This document shows positions 9,968 through 20,877 of a stretch of 64,000 bases of DNA, in pieces (within the stretch, counting starts at the first letter, position 1; every line of letters begins with the position of its first letter). The notes under the pieces were generated by a model. The model was not told the origin of the DNA. It saw nothing but the letters and a program-made list of their open reading frames with translations, and ran no database searches. Made by a program: the position numbers and the translations under genes. The DNA comes from Pycnococcus provasolii (lineage: Eukaryota; Chlorophyta; Pseudoscourfieldiophyceae; Pseudoscourfieldiales; Pycnococcaceae). The stretch covers positions 124,001-188,000 of the forward strand of contig OW568883.1 in assembly GCA_938743325.2 (NCBI GenBank), written 5' to 3'.

Positions 9968-12295
9968 CTAGCTCGACTTAAAGCCAGCAGGTGTCGTGGG
10001 ATGCGGGTTCAACGCCTCGGCCATCGCGCGCTCGCTCCAGCGGTTCGCAAGGCGATCGTCCGATCCCTTGTCCGTGTACCACTCGATCGTGCGCTTCAGA
10101 CCTTCCGCCCAGCTCGTCTTCTCCGTCCAGCCGAGCTGCTCAAGCTTCGAGTTGTCGATGTAGTACCTTCTGTCGTTGAACAGACGGTCCTGAACAATCT
10201 CGAGCTTGTCGGACGCGGCGTCCGAGCTCATGCTACCAACCTCGCCACCCTTCATCACCGCGAGGATGTCCGCCGCCGTCTCGCGCACCGTGCGCTCCTT
10301 CGGCGACCCGATGTTGTACGTCTCGCCAATCACGCCGTGCACCAGCACGGTCTCGAACGCCTCCGCGACGTCCTTCACGAACAGAAACGACCGCCGCGAG
10401 TGCCCGCCGCCGTGCAGGGGCAGAGACCGGCCCTGCGACGCGAGCATGATGAACTTCGGAATCACCTTCTCCGGGAACTGGCCAGGGCCGTACACGTTGT
10501 TGCCTCGCGTCATCAGGCAAGGCAGCTTGTACGAGTCCATGTAAGCCTTCACCTGCATCTCGCCGCCAGCCTTCGCCGCCGCGTACGGGTTCGTCGGAGC
10601 CAGAACGCTCTCCTCCGTCACGCCGGCGTCCGCCATGCTCGGGTTCATCGTCTCGCCGTACACCTCGTCCGTCGACACGTACACGAACTTGCGTATGCCG
10701 CCGTACACGCGGCAAGCCTCGAGCAGGTAGTGCGTGCCTAGGACGTTGTGCTCCGTGAACGTCACGCTGTTCAGGAAACTGTTGTCAACGTGGCTCTGCG
10801 CCGCGAAGTGCATCACCGTGTCGACGTTCTCCGTGACGAGCACGTGCTCGACGAGGTCGACGGCGCGTATATCGCCGCGTACAAACTTCAGGTTCGACGA
10901 CACGACGCCGTCGTCGTCCTCGAGGTTACGCACGGAGCTGACGTAGTCCATGCGGTCGATGACGATGATCTTCGCGTCAGGGAACGTCTTGGCGAGTCGC
11001 ACGGCGACGTGCGATCCGATGAAGCCTGTCCCTCCGGTGAGGAGCAGCGAGCGAGGTTCGTACGGCGCATCTTTGTCATCTGGTTCAGCAGGAGCAAGCT
11101 CGTTCAGCGGCGTGCCCGAGTATGTCACGCGCAGTGATCTCAGACCACCCGTAGGGTGGCTCTGCGGGTGCGGGTCAAGTGCCTCGGCCATCGCGCGCTC
11201 GCTCCAGCGATGCGCAAGGCGATCGTCCGATCCCTTGCCCGTGTACCACTCGATCGTGCGCTTCAGACCTTCCGCCCAGCTCGTCTTCTCCGTCCAGCCG
11301 AGCTGCTCAAGCTTCGAGTTGTCGATGTAGTACCTTCTGTCGTTGAACAGACGGTCCTGAACAATCTCGAGCTTGTCGGACGCGGCGTCCGAGCTCATGC
11401 TACCAACCTCGCCACCCTTCATCACCGCGAGGATGTCCGCCGCCGTCTCGCGCACCGTGCGCTCCTTCGGCGACCCGATGTTGTACGTCTCGCCAATCAC
11501 GCCGTGCACCAGCACGGTCTCGAACGCCTCCGCGACGTCCTTCACGAACAGAAACGACCGCCGCGAGTGCCCGCCACCGTGCAGGGGCAGAGACCGGCCC
11601 TGCGACGCGAGCATGATGAACTTCGGAATCACCTTCTCCGGGAACTGGCCAGGGCCGTACACGTTGTTGCCTCGCGTCATCAGGCAAGGCAGCTTGTACG
11701 AGTCCATGTAAGCCTTCACCTGCATCTCGCCGCCAGCCTTCGCCGCCGCGTACGGGTTCGTCGGAGCCAGAACGCTCTCCTCCGTCACGCCGGCGTCCGC
11801 CATGCTCGGGTTCATCGTCTCGCCGTACACCTCGTCCGTCGACACGTACACGAACTTGCGTATGCCGCCGTACACGCGGCAAGCCTCGAGCAGGTAGTGC
11901 GTGCCTAGGACGTTGTGCTCCGTGAACGTCACGCTGTTCAGGAAGCTGTTGTCAACGTGGCTCTGCGCCGCGAAGTGCATCACCGTGTCGACGTTCTCCG
12001 TGACGAGCACGTGCTCGACGAGGTCGACGGCGCGTATGTCGCCGCGTACAAACTTCAGGTTCGACGACACGACGCCGTCGTCGTCCTCGAGGTTACGCAC
12101 GGAGCTGACATAGTCCATGCGGTCGATGACGATGATCTTCGCGTCAGGGAACGTCTTAGCGAGTCGCACGGCGACGTGCGATCCGATGAAGCCTGTCCCT
12201 CCGGTTAATAGGAGTGACGTCGGCGTGTACGGCGCGACGGTTTGCGCGTGGTACTCTTTTAAGGAATCCGTCACGGCCATCGCGCCCTTGCCCAT
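9968..12295 (-). CDS. Tandem-fused double nucleotide-sugar 4,6-dehydratase (RmlB/RHM-N type)
   Basis: 775 residues built from two near-identical copies of an extended short-chain dehydrogenase that converts NDP-glucose (dTDP- or UDP-) to the 4-keto-6-deoxy sugar, the first step toward rhamnose. Copy 1 spans about residues 27-389 and copy 2 about 416-775, offset by exactly 389 codons (1167 bp). Each carries the NAD-binding GGTGFIGSH, the catalytic TDE (residues 153-155 and 542-544) and the YxxxK pair (Tyr182/Lys186 and Tyr571/Lys575), so both halves look active. Most differences sit at the extreme N-terminus, the linker and the C-terminus. Plant RHM also starts with this dehydratase but is fused to an epimerase/reductase, not to a second dehydratase. 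ATG at 12295. Confidence 0.9.
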   Translation of the reverse strand: MGKGAMAVTDSLKEYHAQTVAPYTPTSLLLTGGTGFIGSHVAVRLAKTFPDAKIIVIDRMDYVSSVRNLEDDDGVVSSNLKFVRGDIRAVDLVEHVLVTENVDTVMHFAAQSHVDNSFLNSVTFTEHNVLGTHYLLEACRVYGGIRKFVYVSTDEVYGETMNPSMADAGVTEESVLAPTNPYAAAKAGGEMQVKAYMDSYKLPCLMTRGNNVYGPGQFPEKVIPKFIMLASQGRSLPLHGGGHSRRSFLFVKDVAEAFETVLVHGVIGETYNIGSPKERTVRETAADILAVMKGGEVGSMSSDAASDKLEIVQDRLFNDRRYYIDNSKLEQLGWTEKTSWAEGLKRTIEWYTGKGSDDRLAHRWSERAMAEALDPHPQSHPTGGLRSLRVTYSGTPLNELAPAEPDDKDAPYEPRSLLLTGGTGFIGSHVAVRLAKTFPDAKIIVIDRMDYVSSVRNLEDDDGVVSSNLKFVRGDIRAVDLVEHVLVTENVDTVMHFAAQSHVDNSFLNSVTFTEHNVLGTHYLLEACRVYGGIRKFVYVSTDEVYGETMNPSMADAGVTEESVLAPTNPYAAAKAGGEMQVKAYMDSYKLPCLMTRGNNVYGPGQFPEKVIPKFIMLASQGRSLPLHGGGHSRRSFLFVKDVAEAFETVLVHGVIGETYNIGSPKERTVRETAADILAVMKGGEVGSMSSDAASDKLEIVQDRLFNDRRYYIDNSKLEQLGWTEKTSWAEGLKRTIEWYTDKGSDDRLANRWSERAMAEALNPHPTTPAGFKSS
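10010..12217 (-). repeat. 1167-bp intragenic tandem duplication
   Basis: Two tandem units inside the dehydratase gene, at roughly 10010-11050 and 11177-12217, are almost identical at the nucleotide level over about 1 kb, including third codon positions. That means a very recent duplication or continuing gene conversion. Confidence 0.9.
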
Positions 12296-13580
12296 GCTTG
12301 CTGGTGGAGCTCTCTGCTAAGAGAGAGACGTGTGCGATCGATCGTCCCAGATCGCTTCCAGACGAGCTTTGTTTGTGTCCGGCGGAGAGGCAACGCGGCC
12401 GCGGCAAAAGGGCACGGATCGTCGAACCAGTTCGGATTCGTACCACCCTGCATGTCGTCAAAATGCAAATCACAGTTGAAATCTGTAAAGTAAAATCAAT
12501 TCCATTCAATTATTATAGTTACATACCGGCACATGTAAGGGCATGTTTGTACTATTTTGGCATTTTATTTTTTAGTTAGAACAATTTAACACCTTGTGCA
12601 CAGGGTTCGGGACTCTCGTTGTGGTTGTGGGCGTTGATGGTTCCGTGTTATGGCAGTGTGGACTGTGGAAGAGTAGTTTTGGCGAGAAATGGTAGAAATG
12701 GTGGTGGTATGATAACTAAAACGTAGAAATTCATCGTGGGAATGGGAAAGGGCGCGTGACCAATGGGTCCTTTCCCTTGCATTCATTTGGTGCGGAACAC
12801 ATGTATCTTGCGGAGGACCTTCGATTGGGTTTTTGAGACTTCCCTAACTTCCGTAAATAGCCAGGCGCAGGCCGGCGGCGTGCCTCTTGGGTACGAGGGA
12901 GGCCTCCTTGGAGCCTGCCTCTACCCTACGATAGCTGGGAGGGAAAATGCCAAATGGCCGCCCTTGGAGGCCGCCCCTATCGTAGCTAAGGTTTACCTCT
13001 ACGAGAGCAGTTTCCCTCTCTCGCCTCTCGAGAGCTCGCGTTTCCCTTCAACTCTCACTCAATGCTCCCCTATGACTATCCCCGATAAAACGGTAATGGC
13101 AGAATGGTGCGTCACTTTCTGCTAAAAAGTAGTCTAACTAGTTCTAAGGAAGGGAGGAAGAGGAGCGGCGAGCTCATAAGCACCACCTATAGAACCTATG
13201 CACCCCTGCAAGGCTGCAACCCTTCTTCTCATGTCCCTGAGGAGAAGTGAGGAGAAGGAGTGAGAGGAGGGCACCTGACCTGACCCAGGAAAGGAAAGGA
13301 ATCCGACCAACGAGAGGATCCCCACCCACCCTGCCACCCTGGTACCAGGAAGAAAGACCAAGGAGGTTTGCCGGGACCCGGGGGGAAACTCCCGGGGGGG
13401 GGGGGGGGTGGGGGGGCCGGTTTGCCGGGAATAAGGGGAATAGAATAGGGTCGGCTTCGGAGGGGGGGGGGCACTGGGCGGCCCCCTGAAAACGCGCATT
13501 GAGGCGTACCTCGCCGGGTAAACTGCCCGGCATCGAGGGTCCCCATCCCCGGCAACCGACACGCCCTAGTTTGGAGGGAA
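12296..13580. other. Intergenic region with long G-run
   Basis: About 1.3 kb separating divergent genes. It has AT-rich DNA near 12480-12600, GC-rich imperfect repeats around 12860-12990, and a G-run at about 13396-13426 broken by single T bases. None of the short open frames looks like a conserved protein. Promoters of both flanking genes must lie here. Confidence 0.5.
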
Positions 13581-16500
13581 ATGCCTCGTGCTCCCTGGGC
13601 GTCAGGCTCAAGAGCAGGGTCATGGCGCCATAGTGGTGCGGTGAGTAGTTGGGGGACGTATTATGAGGAGTTGGACTTGGAAGAAGAAGATTTGGCTTTG
13701 TTGGATGATGAGGGACGTGCCTTTGAGTTGCCTGCTGTTCCTGGTGGTGGTGCTGTTCCTCAAGGAGGAGTCGCACCTGGTTCGTGGCGGCAGAAGCAAC
13801 TCACCCTGTTGGAGGAAGGTCATCACAGTCGGCGTAATAGTGGTGGTGGTGCTGCCACTGCCACGACGAACGCTTTGCAGTGCGTGCTCAGGTGCCACTC
13901 GTGGCGCTCCTCGCTCAGGTCGCGCTCGGCAGCCGCAAGCCAACTCACGTGGTACATGGTCGTCGTCGCCTTCCTCGCACTGCTCGCAGGAAGCCCGCCG
14001 ACGCCCATGCCCGTGAAAACCATTACAACGACGCCTAAAACGACCAGCGTTGTGTCGTGTGCGGACAACTACTGCACGACGTCACTCGTCGTCGATGTCG
14101 ACACGACGACGCAAACGACGACGAATCCGCAGCGTCAGCCGTCGGCGTCAACCACCACTACGCAAAGCAGACTCTGGTCAGCCATCACGGAGTGGCGAGG
14201 CGTCGGGACAAACCACCTGGAAGGGAACCTCTTCTTCTACACCGGAACCACGTCAAACAGCTTCGCGTTGGCGGCGCCCGTACCACCACCCAACGCCGAC
14301 GACGACGCCAACGCGGCGCGGGCTGCCGAAAAAAGGAAAGCGAAGCGCGAACGGAGGGCAAACAAGGCGCAGAAAGTGGTCAGCTACCACAACAGAGGTG
14401 TCGTTAGCGTCGGTGGCGATGTCACGTTCACGGACAGCGAACCGGTGGCGACGTTCGAAGGACACCACGTCCACTTCGATGGAAACGACCCAGGCGCCGC
14501 TTTGGCCGCCGCGAGGGCTGCCAGATTCTCAGCAGCTCACGAAAAGGCAATTGCTCACGAGAGGGCTATGAAACTGGCTGCGGAAACCGGGGTTCCACAG
14601 ACAAACACGATACCGCCTAAAGCGCCGCCACCGTTGAAAGGTGTCTTCACAACCGCGAACGGCGTCGAAATCCCGCTCATCGACGCTTCAGCAGCGGCGA
14701 TGCCAAACAATAACAACAACTTGCAAGCTGCGCCGAGCGTTTCCATACAGCCGCCATTCCTCGACTGGGGAGAGCAGCCGCTCTGTGAGCCTTCGACGAG
14801 AACCGTGTCCGTCATCAACACATCCCCTGACACGGAACTGCTCGTGCTTTCGCTCAGCACCGACAACATCGTGTTCTACCCCAAGGGCAACTTCTACCAA
14901 GAGTCCGTGGCACCTGGCAAACGCATGTCGATCGATGTGGAGTATCTGCCGCGCACGCTAGGATCGTCCGAAGGAACACTCATCGTGCAGACGTCCGTCG
15001 GCGGGTTTCTCATACAAATGCGCGGATCTGGAACGCCGTCTCCGTACCACGTGAGCCCGCTGCTAAACGCCAAGGTTCCCAGCGGTAGCGCACACGGATA
15101 CGAGCTGCGGCTGTACAACCCGCACGATAAGGTGCTCAAGGTGCTGGAGGTGTTCACGGAGGAGGAGTTCCTCTCGCTGAAGCTGCCAACGGGGGGACCC
15201 GACGGAAACGCCGACAGCCAGGACACGGGCGGCCAGGCGATGAAGGGAACCGCGTGGGAGGTGCCGCCGCGAGAAACCCGCACTGTCATCAAGCTTGAAT
15301 TTCGAACCGCAACGCCGGGCAAATATCAGGGCGTCGTGATGGTAAATACCACAGCCACAATGCTCGCGGTGCCCATTGACGTGCACGCCGTCAAAGGTGG
15401 CATCCACCGAACGCCCGAGGAGCTTGATTTTGGAACACTTACGAACCCGAGCGAGGTGCAGCATCGAGATCTGCTCCTGCTGCACTCTGGGAACACGTAC
15501 GTAAGCGTGCTCGACGTGTTCGCCAACCCACCCGACCCGATGCTGATCGTGTCCTTCAACAAGGGTATGCTCCTGCGACCCGGCGTCGAGACGAAAGTCG
15601 CAACTCTCAGCTACGCAGGAAAGGTAGAAGGCCGCGTGACGAGCCGCGTGCTCGTTCGAACGAACGACACGAATCCGATGAATTCGCGGCTCGAGGTGCC
15701 CTATCGCGCTCGAGTGCTACACGGGAGCCTGATCTACAACAGCTCGGACCTCGCCTTCAAGTTGCTTCCGAACGGTACGAACGAGACACGCAGTGTCGCC
15801 TTTGAAAATGGCTTTAGCATACCGCTCGTCATGAGCAGCGTGAGCATAATGGGAGGGGATGGCAGAATCACCGCGTCAGTGCCGCCGGATGCGTACAAGA
15901 CGGCGGTGGAGCCGGGTGCGACGTTCCCGCACGTGCGCCTGCTTCACCGCTCGGGAGGAAAGAAAAGCATTCTACGCGCTAATCTCGTCATGCATACGAA
16001 CGCAACGCGCCTCCTCGTGCCAGTTCGCATATACGATGGAAAGCTGAGGCTGAGTCTTTCGCCGGTGCCGGGTAAATCTGGCACCAACGGCGATGCGTCG
16101 TCGGCGAAGGGAGTCGACGACGGCAAGGCTGTCATTTTAGAAGAGCCGGTGGTGGATGATCCCACCGACGCCATCTACGAGCTCAAAATGGGCTACCTTC
16201 CCGTTGGCGAAGCTAGAAGCCGCTCATTTCGCGTGTATAATCCCAACCCCATGGCCGTTCCTCTCGCTTCCGTGACCACGGCTCTGCCCGGCGCCAAGGT
16301 ACGCCTTGAGGGAGTTTGGGATGAAACTGGAAAGCGTGTTCCCGGCTACGGCGAGGCGGACGCATCGATAGAGGCGAAGTATGGCAAGTCGATCGCAAAG
16401 GCTGTGCAGATGGCTGAGAAGGCTGCCAGCGAGGTAAACGCTCAAGGCAAGCAAACAGATGGTGGCGCCAGATCGGGTACGGCGCGTGTCGCAGGTATTC

Positions 16501-19500
16501 TGGGCAACTTTGGCATGGGCAATCTCGCCGATAGTGACAGCGCCAGACGTCCCGGTCGCCTCGCAACGCTGGCACCTGATTGGAGCGCCTGGCTTAGCTT
16601 GGAGGTGACGGCGCCGGAGGAGGAAAGGCGAAGTGGCAAGGTGGTTGTGCGCAGCGACGTCGAGGAACTGCACTTGACGGCTACATACGAGTCAATTGTG
16701 GGGCGTCTGACAATTGTCCCTCCCGCGCTCAAGTTTGACGCGTCTTTCCCGGGCAAGCGCCTGAAGAAGCCGGTCTTTGCACGCTCCACATTCACACGGC
16801 ATCTTAAGATAACCGGGTGGCGCTCTACAGATCCGCGCGTTCGATTCGTGCCGTCGATGACAAAGGTGCCACCCGGTGACAAAACGGAGGTGGGGTACGT
16901 GCTAGTCGACCCTTCGTTGGAGATTGAGCCCGCACTGCAGTACCTTAGCGAAGCTGTGCCCGTCAATGATACGACGTGGGCCAAGTCCCTCCGCAAAGAG
17001 GTTGAGAACAGCAAGATCGCGAGGAGAAATCAGATGCCCCAAATACCCAGCGACATGCTAGACCGCATGCACCCGGTACCCGACGACATGGCGCAGCAGA
17101 GACAAGCGTATGTGCACAAGTGGAAAGACATGGTGAAGCGAAAGCAGACGACAGTTTCCGCGACGATTGCGATCAACACGGACGTGACGAGCAACCACGA
17201 GATCACAATCAAGGCGCCACTCGCATTCCCCAGTCTTCTGGAGGGTGAGAAGGTAGTTCTTCCGCTCACGCAGATCGGGTATGAGCACCGGCATGTTGTG
17301 CGCGTGCGCAACCCGTCGGACGAGCCTGTCAGCGTGACAATCTCTCTGGGCGGATTTCGCATGTCTACCGTGCCGTCGAACCGTGACCATATAGAGCAGG
17401 TCTCGGTGTTTTTCCTCGACACCACGGGAACGCTTACCACCGTGATCTCACCCAACGGGTACGCAGACCTTGGCCCGGTGGTCTTCTCACCGACATGGCG
17501 CGTCACAGCTGATTGCGATCTAATCGTGAAGAATAATCTCACATCCTACGAGTCACTGCATCTCCACGGCGAAGCAGGAACGGGTGCGCTTTCGTTGTTC
17601 GCAGATCAGAGGACGGGAAAGTCGTCAAAGGCTCTGCCATCTGACACCGAGTCCCTCGAGCTCAGTGATCGAGAGATTATGGCGAGGCAGAATGGTGATG
17701 GTGAAAAATTCACTGGTGATGGTGATGGAGATTACTCGGGCATAGAGATTACCAGCGAGCAGGGTATTCTGATGTTAGCAACTCCTACCGACTTTGGCGT
17801 GGAAAGCACGAAGTGGCGACGCGCAAATATGAAGAAGAAGTGGGAGCTCATTAAGGGGACCTCGTCGGAGGCACAGACACTCTTTAGCGCGACGTCAAGA
17901 CCCGCGACGCCATCGATGGTTTTTAAAGGCACGTTCGTCAACCGCGGCAACTTACCCGTCGAAGTGTCGAAGCTGGGCCTTGTGCGTGCGCCTAGTGCGA
18001 AGAAAAGCTCACTCGTCGCATGGCTGTACCTCTTCCGCAAGTTTGCTCATTTGATTGGGTACAACAAGGTGGGGCCGATGCATCCCTGGACGGAGGGCCC
18101 GTGGCACGCCACTGGTCCTATCGCGAGCAAGAGACCTCACTCACCGTGGATCACGGAGGCTATGCAGTATTCCAGCATCGATTCATCGCCGGATGCGGCG
18201 ATGCCCAAGGAGGGCCACCCTATCTCCATGCCCTGCACGAGCGGACCTTTTACGATCGTGACATGCCGACCCTTCACCCTTGCTCCTGGTGCAACGACAT
18301 CCTTCAAAGTGCGGTACCAGATGGGCATCGAGAACCACAACGCAGATCACGTTCTTGTGATTGCGTTGAAGAATGGGCAGGCTCATGGCTACCCCGTGCG
18401 CGCTCGAGTTCCAACGGAGATGCTAAGCATGTGGCTTGCGGTGCAGCCGAAGCTCTTTCGCGAACTCGTTATCAGGACTTCCACGTCTCTCATCGTCGCG
18501 CTTGTCACATTTTTGATTTGTATTGGGATGTGGCGCGTAATATTAGTCTCTTTCGAAATGGACTGCCTGGACTTCATGGCTCGCAAAGCACAAGACACGC
18601 TCGATGGAATCCAGAGGGACGCCACGGAAAGCAAGAAAGAGCGGGAAGCTGCGGGCAAGGAGAACGTCCAAGCGGCATCACAGCAGGCGAAAGTCAAGGC
18701 GATGCCCGGAACTGCCAAGACACCGCGTACGCCAGCCCCTGCGGCGGTGGCGAATACTCCGACGGCACCGTCAGCTGTCGCCTCCACGAAAAATGGCAAA
18801 GGTGCTAAGGGTGGGTCCGCTCCACCTCCTGCGCCAGATGCGTCTGCTGTGCAGAGAGCGAGTGACCAGCGCACAGAATCTGCGAGTACTGCGACTGCTG
18901 CCGCCGGCTCAGCCGCCACAACTGTGGCGGCGGCGTCATCAGCTTCCACGGCAACAAAGGTTGCAACGACTGCTACAGCTGCGACTCACGAGGACGGCTT
19001 TGAGAGCCATGGCACAAGACGTCGCCGCAAGGGCAAGCAGGGCAAGGATGGCGACGAGGACGACGTGTTCGACTCCGCACCGACGACGCCAACAACTCCT
19101 CCAACGTCGGTGCTCGCGAACCAGCAGCAGTCGCAGCAGCAGCAACAACAACGTCGACGCGCACCGGCGTCGCCGGTGTCAGCCGCGGATGGCGTGGTGT
19201 CAGGCAACGGCGCGGATGCCACAACGCCTCGTATGCGAACGTCGCCAATTGGCACGCCAACGGTTCGTGTGGCGCCGCGAGCACCACCCTCAAGCAGCTC
19301 GGCACCTCCCGTGAGCCCGAAAGCTCAAACGGGTGCTGCTGCGAATACTCGCTCGTCGACCGCTGCACATTTGCCGAATCTAAGCATGCCTGACACCGTC
19401 ACTGGCGAAGCTGACGACGACGAAGCCACGGCATCTCCGCCATCGGCACCTGCTCAGATCACTCGCCTCGCGCAGCACGCGGCGTCCATTGGACCGCTGG

Positions 19501-20324
19501 TGGTGACTGGTCCGGAATTTTCCACAGACGGACGTGCCGTGCCAGTTGCAGCGTCGACTGCAGCGGCGGCAAGGGGGTTCGCAGCAACGTCGGCGTCGGC
19601 GTCGGCGGACACGGTCCCGGCAAGTTCATCGGCAACCACTCGTGCTTCCCCTAAGGTTGCAGTGGCACCTCGTCCTGCGCCACCGCTCAGCCCAATTGGA
19701 GGCGCCGGCGCTGCACTAGCGCGCACGGCAGTTGGTCGACGCAGTTCACTTCCATCGCCACTTCCATCGCCTCAGAGGTCGGGCGCCAATGCCACAGCCG
19801 CGTCACCATCATTTTCTGCATCCGCGTCGGCGGTTGCTGCGGCAGCGGCGGCGGCAGCGGCAGCTCCGCGTACAGCAGTGGGTCGTGTGCCACCACTCAG
19901 CCCAGAGCGGCGCAATGCGCACGCAGCGATGAATGCAGCTGCAAACGTCGCTGGTGCAGGGATCGTGCCGCGTGGCGCACTGCCTGCAAACATGGTTCCA
20001 CAAAGTGTTAGTGCTGCTGCCGCCGCCGCGGCGCTCGCTGGGACATCGTCCAACAACAACGTGTACCGTCGTAACCCTAGCCAAACACCGGCGCAGCATG
20101 GCCACGTGGACTCTGTGAGTGCCGTGGCTGCACAAGCTGCGGCAATTGGGCCTCATACTATGAGCACGATGGTGCCCAATCGCCCGCCCGCGCTTGGGGT
20201 GGGACGTGCAACAACACCTGCAGGACAATCTCTTGGCCTCGGCGGTCCACTCGGCGGAATGCAGGCGTCGACTTGGGATGCGCACCAGCAGCACCTCCAT
20301 CTACAGCAGTTGCAGCAGCAGCAA

Positions 20325-20356
<32 letters not shown>

Positions 20357-20738
20357 TCATCACTTTCATCTTCAGCAGCAGCAACTTCAGCAGCAGCAAC
20401 TTCAGCAGCAACTTCAGCAGCAGCAGCAGCTTCAGCAGCAGCAAGGCTCTTTCCACGCGCCACCTCCAGCTGTCATGGCACCGCAAAGCCCGCACGAGCA
20501 AGTTGCCTCTCCGCACGGCGCGATGGGCGGCGGCTCATTTGACAACAATTTATCCGGCGGAGGTGGTGGTGGTGGCGGCGGTGGTGGTTTGTTCAGTGGC
20601 ATGACCTCCATCTGGGGCCCTTCGCTGTTTGCCGGCAGCGACTGGTCTGCGTCACCTGCACCACAGGCGCCGGACGCGGTGGCTGGGGTGTGGGGGTTGG
20701 ACTCGTCAGATCCCACGGATGATACGTGGGGCGAGTAA
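13581..20738 (+). CDS. TMEM131-like secretory-pathway membrane protein
   Basis: 2385-residue protein of the TMEM131/TMEM131L family, whose animal and plant members sit in the ER/Golgi and help secretory cargo assembly. The N-terminus has a hydrophobic segment near residues 123-140 (WYMVVVAFLALLAG), probably a signal anchor. From about residue 385 the family's PapD-like Ig domains start: FLDWGEQPLCEPSTRTVSV, then GTLIVQTSVGGFLIQMRGSG. Several further Ig-like repeats run to about residue 1600. One clear transmembrane segment lies near residues 1630-1655 (TSLIVALVTFLICIGMW), followed by a 730-residue Ala/Ser/Thr/Pro-rich cytosolic tail with a poly-Gln block (about 2236-2291) and a Trp-containing acidic C-terminus ending DDTWGE. 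In animals the tail binds TRAPPIII; the Trp motif is compatible with that. Unusually long, and one exon. Confidence 0.85.
20300..20455 (+). repeat. CAG/CAA (poly-Gln) trinucleotide repeat inside the TMEM131-like gene
   Basis: A run of CAG and CAA codons giving several Gln blocks interrupted by Leu and His. Mixed CAG/CAA usage makes the tract less slippage-prone than a pure CAG repeat. A second short CAG/CAA block lies at 19121-19151. Confidence 0.85.
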
Positions 20739-20877
20739 TTCCAAGCCTTGTGATTTTGCTCATTCAATGTAATGAAATGGGAATGAAACTTTTCGTCAAA
20801 CGATCGTCCATTCAATCACGTTGATATATAAATATAACTATAGAAAAAAGCTACAGGGTAGGACTATGTATAGAATC

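Noticed and set aside
10001-10741. Long Arg/His-rich open frames on the plus strand (also 11156-11908)
   Set aside because: Both are antisense shadows of the duplicated dehydratase and repeat only because the gene does.
13396-13426. Long G-run as a functional quadruplex
   Set aside because: Could be one, but G- and C-runs of this kind (also at 9230 and 63723) are also frequent sequencing or assembly trouble spots; no specific claim made.
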